64,000 nucleotides of DNA, from assembly GCA_008015235.1 (NCBI GenBank), contig SSFF01000011.1:1-64000 (forward strand). The letters are read 5' to 3'. The position numbers and the translations under genes are program-made. Under the pieces are notes generated by a model that was not told the DNA's origin, did not search any database, and saw only the letters and a program-made list of their open reading frames with translations. Shown piece by piece: positions 20,283-29,404 of the stretch (the stretch's first letter is position 1; each line of letters starts with the position of its first letter). Source of the DNA: Rhodoferax sp. (lineage in GTDB: Bacteria; Pseudomonadota; Gammaproteobacteria; Burkholderiales; Burkholderiaceae_C).

Positions 20283-21005
20283 TTACTTCTTGAGACTGGC
20301 GAACTTTTGCTCCAGCTCTTCCAGGGAGATGGCGCCGGCCTGGCGCGAACCGTCTTCGAACAGCAGCGTGGGGCTGCTGTTGATCTTGGATTTCTTGGCA
20401 AAGGCTTCGTTGCGGGTGATGGCACTGGCGTCGCACATGGCCGCCGCTTCGGGCGCGGGGGTGCTGCGCACCATCCAGTCCAGCCAGGCCTGGCCCTTGT
20501 CGCGTGCGCACCAGATGGCGCGGTTCTTGGCCTTGGAGTCGGGGCCCAGAATGCCGATCTGGAATACGTGCACGGTCACGTTGTCCACCTTGAGCAGGTC
20601 GCGCTCGAACTTCTTGCAGTAGCCGCAGTTCGGGTCGGCAAACACCGCCAGCTTGCGGCTGCCATTGCCACGCGTGAGGGTGATGGCATCCTGCGTCGGC
20701 AGCCGGTCCCATTTCACGGCAGTCAGGGCATCCTCACGTTCCTTGGTCAGATTGCGGCGTTCCTTGAGGTCGTAGATCTCCCCCTGGATCAGAAAGCGGC
20801 CCTGGGCGTCGGTGTAGAAGATGTCGGCATCGCTGGTGCGCACCTCGAACAGCCCAGGAATCGGCGTTTTGCGAACTTCCTGGATGCCTGGGAGCTGGGG
20901 CAGTTGGGCTTCGATGTTTTTCTTGATCTGGGCATCCTGGGCGCTGGCGCCCAGGCTGGTGAGCAGCAGAATGGCGCACAGGGCCAGGGGACGAATCGAT
21001 GGCAT
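20283..21005 (-). CDS. dsbC: Thiol:disulfide interchange protein DsbC
   Basis: Signal peptide; active site VFADPNCGYCKKFERDL. Confidence 0.92.
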   Translation of the reverse strand: MPSIRPLALCAILLLTSLGASAQDAQIKKNIEAQLPQLPGIQEVRKTPIPGLFEVRTSDADIFYTDAQGRFLIQGEIYDLKERRNLTKEREDALTAVKWDRLPTQDAITLTRGNGSRKLAVFADPNCGYCKKFERDLLKVDNVTVHVFQIGILGPDSKAKNRAIWCARDKGQAWLDWMVRSTPAPEAAAMCDASAITRNEAFAKKSKINSSPTLLFEDGSRQAGAISLEELEQKFASLKK

Positions 21006-21023
21006 GGACTTCCTTGGAAAAGA

Positions 21024-22163
21024 TCAGGGCCGGCCAGGCAGGCCCATGGCACGCTGGGTCACCCACTTCTTCAGGGGCGAGAGGCTGTTGAAGCCCTGCA
21101 TGCCGGCATTGCGCAGGGCCTGCGCGGCCGGGTGGGCGTGGGAAAACAGGCGCTGGATGCCGTCGCCGGCACCGCCGACCAGGGCGAATTCGGCCTTGCG
21201 GGCGCGTTCGTAGGCCCGCAGCAGCTTGGGGTCGCCGACACTGCGCCAGTAGGGGCGGGTGTCGAGCACCTGCACCAGCTCGGCCACGTCGCCCAGGCCT
21301 AGGTTCAGCCCCTGTCCGGCAAGCGGGTGCACGTTGTGGGCGGCGTCACCGGCCAGCACCCAGGCGCCTTGGGGGGACTGTCCGCTCCAACGCTCGGCCA
21401 GCGCGTGCTGCAGCATCCAGCTGGCGCGGGGGCCACTGAGTTGCACGGTGCCCATTTCGTTGTGGCTGGCGGCTTGCAGTGCTTCGCAGAAGGCGGGCGC
21501 ATCCAGTGCTTGCAGGGCCTGCACGCGTTGTGGCGACACCGACCAGACGATGGCGCATTCGCGTCCCTGGGCACCCCCTAGCGGCAACAAAGCCAGGATT
21601 TCCCCCTCGGCACCGAACCATTGGCGTGCCACCTGGCCATGGGGCTTTTCGCACAGCACGCGGGTGGCCAGGGCATGCTGGCCATAGGCAGCGGCTTCGA
21701 AGTGGACGCCGAATTCGTCGCGCGTGGCGCTGTGGCGGCCTTCGCACACCACGGTAAGCAGGGCCGGAGCCGGGGCGTTGACCAGTTCAATCTGGGGTTG
21801 GAAGCGCACGGCCTCCGCCAGAAGATTTTCCAGGGCAGGTACGTCGACGATCCAGTTCAGTGCCGTGACGCCCTGCTCGGCGGCGGAAAACTGCACCGTG
21901 GCGCCGTCATCCCCGTGCACCTGCATGGCAGTGACCGGCGTGGCATGGGCCTCGTCGGGCCAGCAGCGCAGGGCTTCGAGCAGGCCGCGCGAAGCGGTGT
22001 TGAGCGCATAGGCGCGGACATCGGGGGCTGCATCGGCGCTCTGGGGTGCTTGGGGTGCGGGGGCGTAGAGCGCCACCCGCAGGCGTTTGGCGGCCAGGTG
22101 CAGGGCCAGGGTGCGACCGACGATACCGCCGCCGCGGATACAGATGTCAAAGGAGGAAGCCAT
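21024..22163 (-). CDS. FAD-dependent ubiquinone biosynthesis hydroxylase (UbiH/UbiF/VisC family)
   Basis: DICIRGGGIVGRTLALHLA FAD motif and GAWVLAGDAAHNVHPLAGQGLNLGLGD. Confidence 0.88.
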   Translation of the reverse strand: MASSFDICIRGGGIVGRTLALHLAAKRLRVALYAPAPQAPQSADAAPDVRAYALNTASRGLLEALRCWPDEAHATPVTAMQVHGDDGATVQFSAAEQGVTALNWIVDVPALENLLAEAVRFQPQIELVNAPAPALLTVVCEGRHSATRDEFGVHFEAAAYGQHALATRVLCEKPHGQVARQWFGAEGEILALLPLGGAQGRECAIVWSVSPQRVQALQALDAPAFCEALQAASHNEMGTVQLSGPRASWMLQHALAERWSGQSPQGAWVLAGDAAHNVHPLAGQGLNLGLGDVAELVQVLDTRPYWRSVGDPKLLRAYERARKAEFALVGGAGDGIQRLFSHAHPAAQALRNAGMQGFNSLSPLKKWVTQRAMGLPGRP

Positions 22164-22194
22164 GGGGCCATTGTAGGAGCCCCGGCACCTGGCC

Positions 22195-24132
22195 TCATTG
22201 CCCGGGGCCCAGTGCACCCGGAACGGTGTCCTGGAATTGGGTGAGGGGTGCGCCTGTCTGCCTGGCCGTCATGGGCATGGGCTGTGGGATGCGCTGGCTT
22301 GGTACGTGTGAAGGTTGTGCCGGGGGTGTTTCCTCGGCCGCTTCAGGCTCGGAGCTGAAGCCGGAATCGGGCTCCAGGGGTGCGGGCATAGTGTGGGTGG
22401 GTTCCATGAAACGGATCGGCCGGCGGCTGCGCGGCGCAATGCCTTCGAGCAGCTCCCCCAGTTCGTCGAGTACGGTGTCCGGGTTGGGGTGGACTTCGTC
22501 GAGCACCACCGCAGCAATATGGAAGTGCAGGGTGATCTCGGGGTGCAGGCCGGGCAGCGGAATGAGTCCGGAGGCAATCAGGCCGACCATGCGCTCGTTG
22601 AAGGCTTCGCGGCTGGCCACGCCGTCCAGCACAACGCCAAAACGGGCGATGTCCAGGCGCCCGGCCGGGTCCACGTCGCGCAGCACGCGGTGCAGTTTGA
22701 CCACGGCGCGCAGCAGGCACTGTTCGGCCACCGTCAGCCCCAGCTGCTGCTGGATGTGCTGGTAGTTGGCGACTTCAATGATGGCCACGGCGCTGGGGCT
22801 GCGCTCGTGGGCGGCGCGCGCGATGGCGTGGTGCAGATGCGCCAGGAAACGGTCGCGCACCAGCAGGCCGGTGAGTGCGTCCTGGGTGTCGGAGGCGCGG
22901 GCGCGTCCGCTCACGCTCAGGCGCTGCTGGCTGCGCAGCGTCAGGGCGTGCAGCAGCAGTGGAATCGACAAAGTGACGGCAAAGATCATGTAGTAGCGCG
23001 ATTGCCAGGCCACGGGAAACAGCTGCAGCATCTGCCCGGCCATGAAGAGTACGGCCAGGCCTTGGGGCGCGTAGGCGGCGAACAGCCAGGCGCCCAGCGG
23101 CCCGCCTTCGCGCCACAGGTGCACGGTGGTGAACAGGGCGAGCAGCGGTCCCGCCAGGAAGTAGATGCCGTGCAAGGTCGCCGCCACCTCGCGGCTGACG
23201 ACCCATTCCATCATGACCAGTGCGCCGCAACCGATGCCAAACCACAGTAGGACACGGTCCAGCAGGGGGTAGCGGACTTCGGTGGCGCTGATGTGGCGCA
23301 GGAACAGGGTGCTGGTGCCCACGCCCAGCAGCGGCAGCACCACGGAGGCGTAGTCGGCCCACCCTGGCGTATAGGGCCAGAACCACAGGTTGGCCAGGCC
23401 CATGGCCTGGGCGCTCACCAGCATCATCAGCAGGGTGTAGACCATGTACCAGCCCTGGGCCGCGTCGTGTGATTCCCAGTAGCGAAGCGCGCACCACAGC
23501 AGCAGCATGACCAGGCTGCCCAGCAGGGTGCCGCAGAACACGAGTTCGAGCGTGCGCTGCTGCTCGCGCTCGGTCACCGTGGCCAGGCGCAGCGGCACTT
23601 CGATGCCGCGGTAGTTGCCGATCTTGAGGTAAATGTCCACCGGGCGGGTATCGCGCAGGACGAAGCGGAAGTCCGGATACACCGAAGGCAGGCTCCAGCG
23701 GCTCAGCGCCACGGTGTCTCCGGCCTTTTGCGCGCTGACATTGCCGTGGCTGTCCACGGCATAGAAATCCACGGCATCAATATACGGAATGGGAACGTTG
23801 AGCACCCAGTCGGGCGAGGTTTCTGCGCTGCGTTGTACGCGCAGATGCAGCCATACCGCGCGATCCCGCCCCAGCGCCAGGCGCTGGTTCAGGTCGTGGG
23901 CACTGAAGGCACCGCGCGCGCCCTTGATGACCGGAATCACCCCGGCCCCTGGCCCGGTTTCGGCCAGGGACTCCACGCCCTCGGTCACGGTAAAGGCGGG
24001 CGTGTCCGGACCGAGTTCCTGCACTTTGAGTGGGCTGGCGGCATGGGCCAGTACCGGGCCGATGCAGAGTCCCAATGCAACGGCGCAGACCAGTCTGCGC
24101 AATCCGTGCACCATGTGCGCCCATCGGCTCAT
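22195..24132 (-). CDS. 7TMR-DISM-type membrane receptor with degenerate GGDEF domain (paralogue 1)
   Basis: Signal peptide, extracellular domain, seven-TM-like region, then TQDALTGLLVRDRFLAHL...; the GGDEF position reads RLDIARFG. Confidence 0.8.
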   Translation of the reverse strand: MSRWAHMVHGLRRLVCAVALGLCIGPVLAHAASPLKVQELGPDTPAFTVTEGVESLAETGPGAGVIPVIKGARGAFSAHDLNQRLALGRDRAVWLHLRVQRSAETSPDWVLNVPIPYIDAVDFYAVDSHGNVSAQKAGDTVALSRWSLPSVYPDFRFVLRDTRPVDIYLKIGNYRGIEVPLRLATVTEREQQRTLELVFCGTLLGSLVMLLLWCALRYWESHDAAQGWYMVYTLLMMLVSAQAMGLANLWFWPYTPGWADYASVVLPLLGVGTSTLFLRHISATEVRYPLLDRVLLWFGIGCGALVMMEWVVSREVAATLHGIYFLAGPLLALFTTVHLWREGGPLGAWLFAAYAPQGLAVLFMAGQMLQLFPVAWQSRYYMIFAVTLSIPLLLHALTLRSQQRLSVSGRARASDTQDALTGLLVRDRFLAHLHHAIARAAHERSPSAVAIIEVANYQHIQQQLGLTVAEQCLLRAVVKLHRVLRDVDPAGRLDIARFGVVLDGVASREAFNERMVGLIASGLIPLPGLHPEITLHFHIAAVVLDEVHPNPDTVLDELGELLEGIAPRSRRPIRFMEPTHTMPAPLEPDSGFSSEPEAAEETPPAQPSHVPSQRIPQPMPMTARQTGAPLTQFQDTVPGALGPGQ

Positions 24133-25883
24133 GGCAACGAGCTTTCACCTGCCAAGGGGACAGGCATGGTCTGCGGCGCTTCGAGGAAGCGGATCGGGCG
24201 GCGGGTGTGGTTGGACATGCCCGCCAGCAGTGCCTGCAAGCCCTGGATGGCCTCCTGCGGCGCCAGTGGATGTTCGTGGAGCAGAAGGCAGGCGGCATGG
24301 AACTGCAGGGTGATCGGGGGGTGCAGGCCCGGCAACGGTATGAGGCCGGAGCCGATGAGCTGCACCATGCGTTCGGTCAAGGCCTGTCGGGTCATCATGC
24401 CGTCCAGAATCAGGCCGAACTCGCCGGCACCCACACGCCCCGCCGGGTCCACGTCCCGCAGGATGCGGTGCAGCTTGACCACGGCCCGCAGCAGGCTGTT
24501 CTCGGCTACCTGGTCGCCCAGTCCCTTGCGGATGTGCTCGTAATTGACCACCCGCACCACGACCAGTGCCACGGCCTCGCGCTGGTCGATGACGCGGTCA
24601 TAGGCACTTTCCAGTTCCTTCACAAAGGCTTCACGGGTCAGCAGGCCTGTCAGGGCATCCTGGGTTGGCAGATGGCGTGCGCGCATCTCCAGCTCCTTGC
24701 GGTCGCGGGTGATGCGGCTCAGCGCATAGACCAGGACCGGAACCGACAGGGCCACGCTCAGGGTCATGAGGTAGCGCATTTCCCACCAGATCGGCAGCCA
24801 GCCCAGGGCTTCGAACATCATGCGCAGCAGGCACAGGTACTGCGGTATGTAGGCCGCCATGAGCCAGTACCAGACGCGCGAGTTGCCGCGCCAGCTCAGG
24901 AAGGTGGCGATCAGCCCGGTGGTGGTGGCCACGAGCAGCACCAGGGCACCCACCCTGTCGGCCGCACTGCGGTCGATGGCATAGGTCAGTGAAGACACCA
25001 GGGTGAGTACACCGATTCCTCGCAGGAACCGGTCGTAGCGCGAAAAATGGGTCGAGATCGCATAGAGCATGCGCACGAACAGCAACGAGGCGCCCACCGC
25101 CAGCACCGGCAGGACGCTGTAGGCGTAGTTGCCCAGCCCCGGCCACTGGGGCCACACCAGCATGTTGAGCACCCCATTGATCTGGGCCGTGGTCAGCAAG
25201 ACCAGGCTGCTGAAGGCGGCGGCCCCCAGGTCCGAGCGGTTGCGGTGTTCGGCGTAACGCAGCAGAGACAGCAGCACCAGCACCACCAGCACGCCCAGCA
25301 GCAGCCCCAGCACTACGAATTCCTGCAGGCGCTGGAAGGCCCGCGCGTCCCAGCTGGCCAGGCGGATCGGAATGCTCAGGTGCTTGAAATTGCGCACTCG
25401 CAGGAACACTTCATGTTCCTGGGTGTCCGGCAGGTTGAGGATGAAATCCGGGTAGGGGCCGCGCAGGCTCCAGTCCGACTGGGGCAGGGTGTCGCCAGCC
25501 TGCTGGCGCTGCCATTGGCCGCTGCCATCGCGCTGGAACAGCTGAACTTCGTCGACAAAGGGCAGCGGAATGTTCAAGGTCCACTGCACAGGCGCATCGG
25601 CTTGTCGCACCAGGCGCAGTCGCAGCCACAAGGTGGTGGTGCTCTGCAAGTCATGGCGTTGCAGGGCCGGTTGCGCCAGGAATACGCCGGGTTGTGCGGC
25701 CACCTGTTCCACGCTGGCACCATTGCCACCTTCCATCCAGCTGAGCACCTCCCCCTGAAGCTCCAAGGACGGCGCCTGTGCCGTCAGCACCAGGGGTGCG
25801 GGTGGCGTGGCGCCTGCACTGGCAGCAACCCCGCCCAGAAGGCAGAGGGTGGCGATGCACAGGCGTGCCAGGAAAGATGTCAT
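24129..25883 (-). CDS. 7TMR-DISM-type membrane receptor with degenerate GGDEF domain (paralogue 2)
   Basis: Same architecture as the neighbour, TQDALTGLLTREAFVKEL...; the GGDEF position reads RVGAGEFG; 4-bp overlap with paralogue 1. Confidence 0.8.
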   Translation of the reverse strand: MTSFLARLCIATLCLLGGVAASAGATPPAPLVLTAQAPSLELQGEVLSWMEGGNGASVEQVAAQPGVFLAQPALQRHDLQSTTTLWLRLRLVRQADAPVQWTLNIPLPFVDEVQLFQRDGSGQWQRQQAGDTLPQSDWSLRGPYPDFILNLPDTQEHEVFLRVRNFKHLSIPIRLASWDARAFQRLQEFVVLGLLLGVLVVLVLLSLLRYAEHRNRSDLGAAAFSSLVLLTTAQINGVLNMLVWPQWPGLGNYAYSVLPVLAVGASLLFVRMLYAISTHFSRYDRFLRGIGVLTLVSSLTYAIDRSAADRVGALVLLVATTTGLIATFLSWRGNSRVWYWLMAAYIPQYLCLLRMMFEALGWLPIWWEMRYLMTLSVALSVPVLVYALSRITRDRKELEMRARHLPTQDALTGLLTREAFVKELESAYDRVIDQREAVALVVVRVVNYEHIRKGLGDQVAENSLLRAVVKLHRILRDVDPAGRVGAGEFGLILDGMMTRQALTERMVQLIGSGLIPLPGLHPPITLQFHAACLLLHEHPLAPQEAIQGLQALLAGMSNHTRRPIRFLEAPQTMPVPLAGESSLP

Positions 25884-26128
25884 CAGAGTCTGGGGTCGGG
25901 TTGGGTTGCTACAACGTGATTGGCGCATTGTAGGCATGGTGCTCTGCGGGCTATTGCCTATTGACGGCGTGATTCTCTCGGGGCGAGAAATGGCAGGTCG
26001 GTACAATTGGAGCCGTTTTTCAGGTTCCACGAGGGCGATGCCACTGTCTGGCGGGTCCGGGCCTGTTTTCCCCTTCGGTGCCTAACTCGGGCACGCAACG
26101 CAAGGGGCTTGATTCCAAAGGAAATTTC

Positions 26129-27220
26129 ATGTCTCTCAAGTGCGGCATCGTCGGCCTGCCCAATGTCGGTAAATCCACCCTGTTCAACGCCCTGACCAAG
26201 GCTGGCATCGCAGCGGAGAATTATCCTTTCTGCACCATCGAACCCAATGTGGGCATCGTCGAGGTGCCCGATCCACGCATGGCGCAGCTGGCCGAGATCG
26301 TGAAGCCCGAGCGCTGCGTGCCCGCGGTGGTGGAGTTCGTGGACATCGCCGGGCTGGTGGCCGGTGCCAGCACCGGCGAAGGCCTGGGCAACAAGTTCCT
26401 CTCGCACATCCGCGAGACCGACGCCACCGTGAACGTGGTGCGTTGCTTCGAGGACGACAACGTGATCCACGTGGCTGGCAAGGTCGATCCGATTGCCGAC
26501 ATCGAAGTCATCCAGACCGAACTGTGCCTGGCCGACTTGGCTGCGGTCGAGAAAGCCCATGCCCGCGTTTCCAAGCCGGCCCGTGCCGGTGACAAGGAAG
26601 CCATCAAGCAAGTGGCCCTGCTCGATAAGTGCCTGGCCGCGCTCAACGAAAGCAAGCCGGTGCGCACCATCGACTTCAGCAAGGAAGAGCTGGCCCAGCT
26701 CAAGCAGTTTTTCCTGATCACTGCCAAGCCCGCCATGTTCGTGGCCAACGTGTCCGAAGACGGTTTCGAGAACAACCCACTGCTGGACCGCCTGACCGCG
26801 TTCGCCAAGGCGCAGAATGCGCCCGTGGTGGCCATCTGCGCCAAGATCGAAGCCGAGCTGTCGGAAATGGACGATGCCGACCGCCTGGAATTCCTGAAGG
26901 AGCTGGGCCAGGAAGAGCCCGGCCTGAACCGCCTGATCCGCAGCGCCTACAACCTGCTGGGCCTGCAGACCTACTTCACCGCCGGTGTGAAGGAAGTGCG
27001 CGCCTGGACCATCCACGTGGGAGACACCGGTCCCCAGGCCGCTGGCGTGATCCACACCGACTTCGAGAAGGGCTACATCCGCGCCCAGACCATTTCCTTT
27101 GACGACTTCATCGCCTACAAGGGCGAGCAGGGCGCCAAGGACGCGGGCAAGATGCGCGCCGAAGGCAAGGACTACGTCGTCAAGGACGGCGACGTGATGA
27201 ACTTCCTGTTCAGCTCCTGA
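26129..27220 (+). CDS. ychF: Redox-regulated ATPase YchF (Obg-related GTPase family)
   Basis: [43 protein letters not shown]-terminal TGS domain ([23 protein letters not shown]). Confidence 0.97.
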   Translation: MSLKCGIVGLPNVGKSTLFNALTKAGIAAENYPFCTIEPNVGIVEVPDPRMAQLAEIVKPERCVPAVVEFVDIAGLVAGASTGEGLGNKFLSHIRETDATVNVVRCFEDDNVIHVAGKVDPIADIEVIQTELCLADLAAVEKAHARVSKPARAGDKEAIKQVALLDKCLAALNESKPVRTIDFSKEELAQLKQFFLITAKPAMFVANVSEDGFENNPLLDRLTAFAKAQNAPVVAICAKIEAELSEMDDADRLEFLKELGQEEPGLNRLIRSAYNLLGLQTYFTAGVKEVRAWTIHVGDTGPQAAGVIHTDFEKGYIRAQTISFDDFIAYKGEQGAKDAGKMRAEGKDYVVKDGDVMNFLFSS

Positions 27221-27236
27221 TCGGTCGGGCAGGAGC

Positions 27237-28145
27237 GTGGTGACACTCTCCTACGACTGGCTGGCGCTGGGCGCGGCCGCTTGCTGGGCGGTCACCGGCC
27301 TGCTGTCGGCACCCCAGGCGCGCCACCTGGGTGCCTTTGCCTTCACGCGCTGGCGCATGGGGCTGGTGTTCCTGTCGCTGGTGCCCGTGGCCTGGTGGTC
27401 GGGCGGGCTCCAGACCCTGGATGCCGGGCAGCTGGCCATCCTGACCGTGAGCGGCCTGGTGGGCATCTTCGTGGGCGACACGGCGCTGTTTGCCTCCATG
27501 AATCGGCTCGGACCGCGGCGTACCGGGGTGTTGTTTGCCACCCACGCCTTCTTCAGCGCTGTGCTGGGCTTCCTGTTTCTGGACGAACGCATGGGCGTGC
27601 AGGCCATGCTGGGCGGTGTGCTGATCGTGGCCGGGGTCATGACCGCCATAGCCTGGGGCACACGCAAGGACGAATCGCACGCTTTCGAGGCCCTGCAGGG
27701 CCACTGGCCCACGGGCGTGGCCCTGGGGTTGCTGGCGGCCTTGTGCCAGGCAGGAGGCTCCTTCATTGCCAAACCGGTAATGGCCGCCGGCGTCGACCCA
27801 GTGGCGGCCACGGTGGTGCGTGTGGGTGTGACCTGCCTGGCGCACCTGGTGCTGCTGTGGTCGGGAGCTGGGGTGGCCCGTGCCCAAGGTGGGCTGACGC
27901 TGCGCGTGCTTGGCTGGGTATTGCTCAGTGGCGCCATTGGCATGGGCTTGGGCATGAGCCTTATCTTGCTGGCCTTGCGCCATGGCGAGGTCGGCATGGT
28001 CGGCATCTTGTCGTCGGTGTCACCGGTGCTGGTGCTGCCCCTGTTGTGGCTGGTCATGGGGCGGGCGCCGGCACGCGGGGCCTGGCTCGGTGCCGCCATC
28101 ACGGTGGGGGGCACGGTGCTGGTGTTGTCTCGGCATTCGGGTTGA
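27237..28145 (+). CDS. EamA/DMT-family transporter
   Basis: About 10 TM helices, duplicated EamA architecture; GTG start. Confidence 0.85.
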   Translation: MVTLSYDWLALGAAACWAVTGLLSAPQARHLGAFAFTRWRMGLVFLSLVPVAWWSGGLQTLDAGQLAILTVSGLVGIFVGDTALFASMNRLGPRRTGVLFATHAFFSAVLGFLFLDERMGVQAMLGGVLIVAGVMTAIAWGTRKDESHAFEALQGHWPTGVALGLLAALCQAGGSFIAKPVMAAGVDPVAATVVRVGVTCLAHLVLLWSGAGVARAQGGLTLRVLGWVLLSGAIGMGLGMSLILLALRHGEVGMVGILSSVSPVLVLPLLWLVMGRAPARGAWLGAAITVGGTVLVLSRHSG

Positions 28146-28152
28146 TGTATAT

Positions 28153-28175
28153 CAAATGCGAATTACTCGCATTTG
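28153..28175. promoter_or_regulatory. Candidate Fur box / operator
   Basis: Perfect 9-bp inverted repeat CAAATGCGA-attac-TCGCATTTG, about 40 bp upstream of the iron-binding protein gene; 7-1-7 core TGCGAAT-T-ACTCGCA resembles Fur sites. Confidence 0.6.
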
Positions 28176-28215
28176 CTGTAAGATCGGGCTTTTGCACCTT
28201 CCCGGAGATTCCTGT

Positions 28216-29259
28216 ATGCGACTTTCAGTCCTCGTCACCACCCTCGCGGCCACGCTGTGCCTGTCCGGCGCAGCCCTGGCCCAGAGCAAGGAGCTCAACC
28301 TCTACTCGGCGCGCCATTACCCCACCGACGAAGCGCTGTACAGCGGCTTTACCCAGGCCACCGGCATCAAGATCAACCGCGTGGACGCCGACGATGCCGG
28401 TATCCTGGCACGCCTGAAGGCCGAAGGCAGCGCCTCGCCCGCCGACCTGATCCTGCTGGTGGATGCTGCGCGCCTGTGGCGAGCGGAAGTCGACGGCCTG
28501 TTCCAGCCGGTCAAGTCCAAGGTGCTGGACGACGCCATTCCCGAGCACCTGCGCGCGAAGGCTTCCCCGGAAGGCAGTGCCTGGTTCGGTCTGTCCACCC
28601 GTGCCCGCATCGTGGTGTACGACAAGCTCAAGGTGGCGCGCTCCGATGTGGATACGTATGAGAAGCTGGCCGCCCCCCAGAACAAGGGCAAACTGTGCAT
28701 CCGCAGTGGCTCGCACCCCTACAACCTGAGCCTGTTCGGCGCCATGATGGAGCACTGGGGCGCGGAAAAGACACAGACCTGGCTGGCCGGTCTGGTGACC
28801 AACATGGCACGCTCGCCCAAAGGGGGCGACACCGACCAGATCAAGGGCGTGGCCAGTGGTGAATGCGGCATTGCCGTGACCAACAGCTACTACATGGCGC
28901 GCCTGCTGCGTTCCAGCAACCCCGAAGACCGTGCCGTGGCGGAAAAGGTGGGCGTGGTGTTTCCCGACCAGGCCGGTGCCGGTACCCACATGAACGTGGC
29001 CGGTGGCGGCGTGGCGCGCTACGCCAAGAACCGCGACAACGCCGTCAAGTTCCTGGAGTACCTGGTCAGCAGCCAGGCCCAGAACCACTTCGCCAACGGC
29101 AACAACGAATGGCCCGTGGCCAAGGGTGTCAAGATTGACAACGCGGCCCTGCAATCCATGAGCGGTGGCAGCTTCAAGAGCGAACTGATTCCGGTGAGTG
29201 CCGTCGGCATGAACCAGGTCAAGGTACAGCGCATGCTCGACCAGGTGGGTTTCAAGTAA
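28216..29259 (+). CDS. Fe(III) ABC transporter periplasmic binding protein (FbpA/FutA-like)
   Basis: Signal peptide, LNLYSARHYPTDEALYSGFTQATGIKINRVDAD, VTNSYYMARLL (iron-binding Tyr pair). Confidence 0.9.
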   Translation: MRLSVLVTTLAATLCLSGAALAQSKELNLYSARHYPTDEALYSGFTQATGIKINRVDADDAGILARLKAEGSASPADLILLVDAARLWRAEVDGLFQPVKSKVLDDAIPEHLRAKASPEGSAWFGLSTRARIVVYDKLKVARSDVDTYEKLAAPQNKGKLCIRSGSHPYNLSLFGAMMEHWGAEKTQTWLAGLVTNMARSPKGGDTDQIKGVASGECGIAVTNSYYMARLLRSSNPEDRAVAEKVGVVFPDQAGAGTHMNVAGGGVARYAKNRDNAVKFLEYLVSSQAQNHFANGNNEWPVAKGVKIDNAALQSMSGGSFKSELIPVSAVGMNQVKVQRMLDQVGFK

Positions 29260-29285
29260 GCCCTGCGTCGGCGCCAGCCGTCCAA

Positions 29286-29319
29286 CCCGGCCCGGAGTTT
29301 CCGGTGCCGGGTTTTTTTA
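29286..29319 (+). terminator. Intrinsic terminator after the iron-binding protein gene
   Basis: CCCGGC...GCCGGG stem followed by TTTTTTT. Confidence 0.8.
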
Positions 29320-29331
29320 TGCCAAATCAGG

Positions 29332-29378
29332 TGTTGGCCCGCATGAAATATGCGCAAGTAGCTATCGAAATAGAAGCG
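29332..29378 (+). repeat. Dispersed ~45-bp repeat, copy 4
   Basis: TGTTGGCCCGCATGAAATATGCGCAAGTAGCTATCGAAATAGAAGCG. Confidence 0.82.
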
Positions 29379-29404
29379 CGTGAGGCGGGTTCCCACCCGC
29401 CTCT

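Noticed and set aside
29286-29330. Possible riboswitch at the CCGG-rich hairpin after the iron-binding protein gene
   Set aside because: Position and T-tract fit an ordinary intrinsic terminator.
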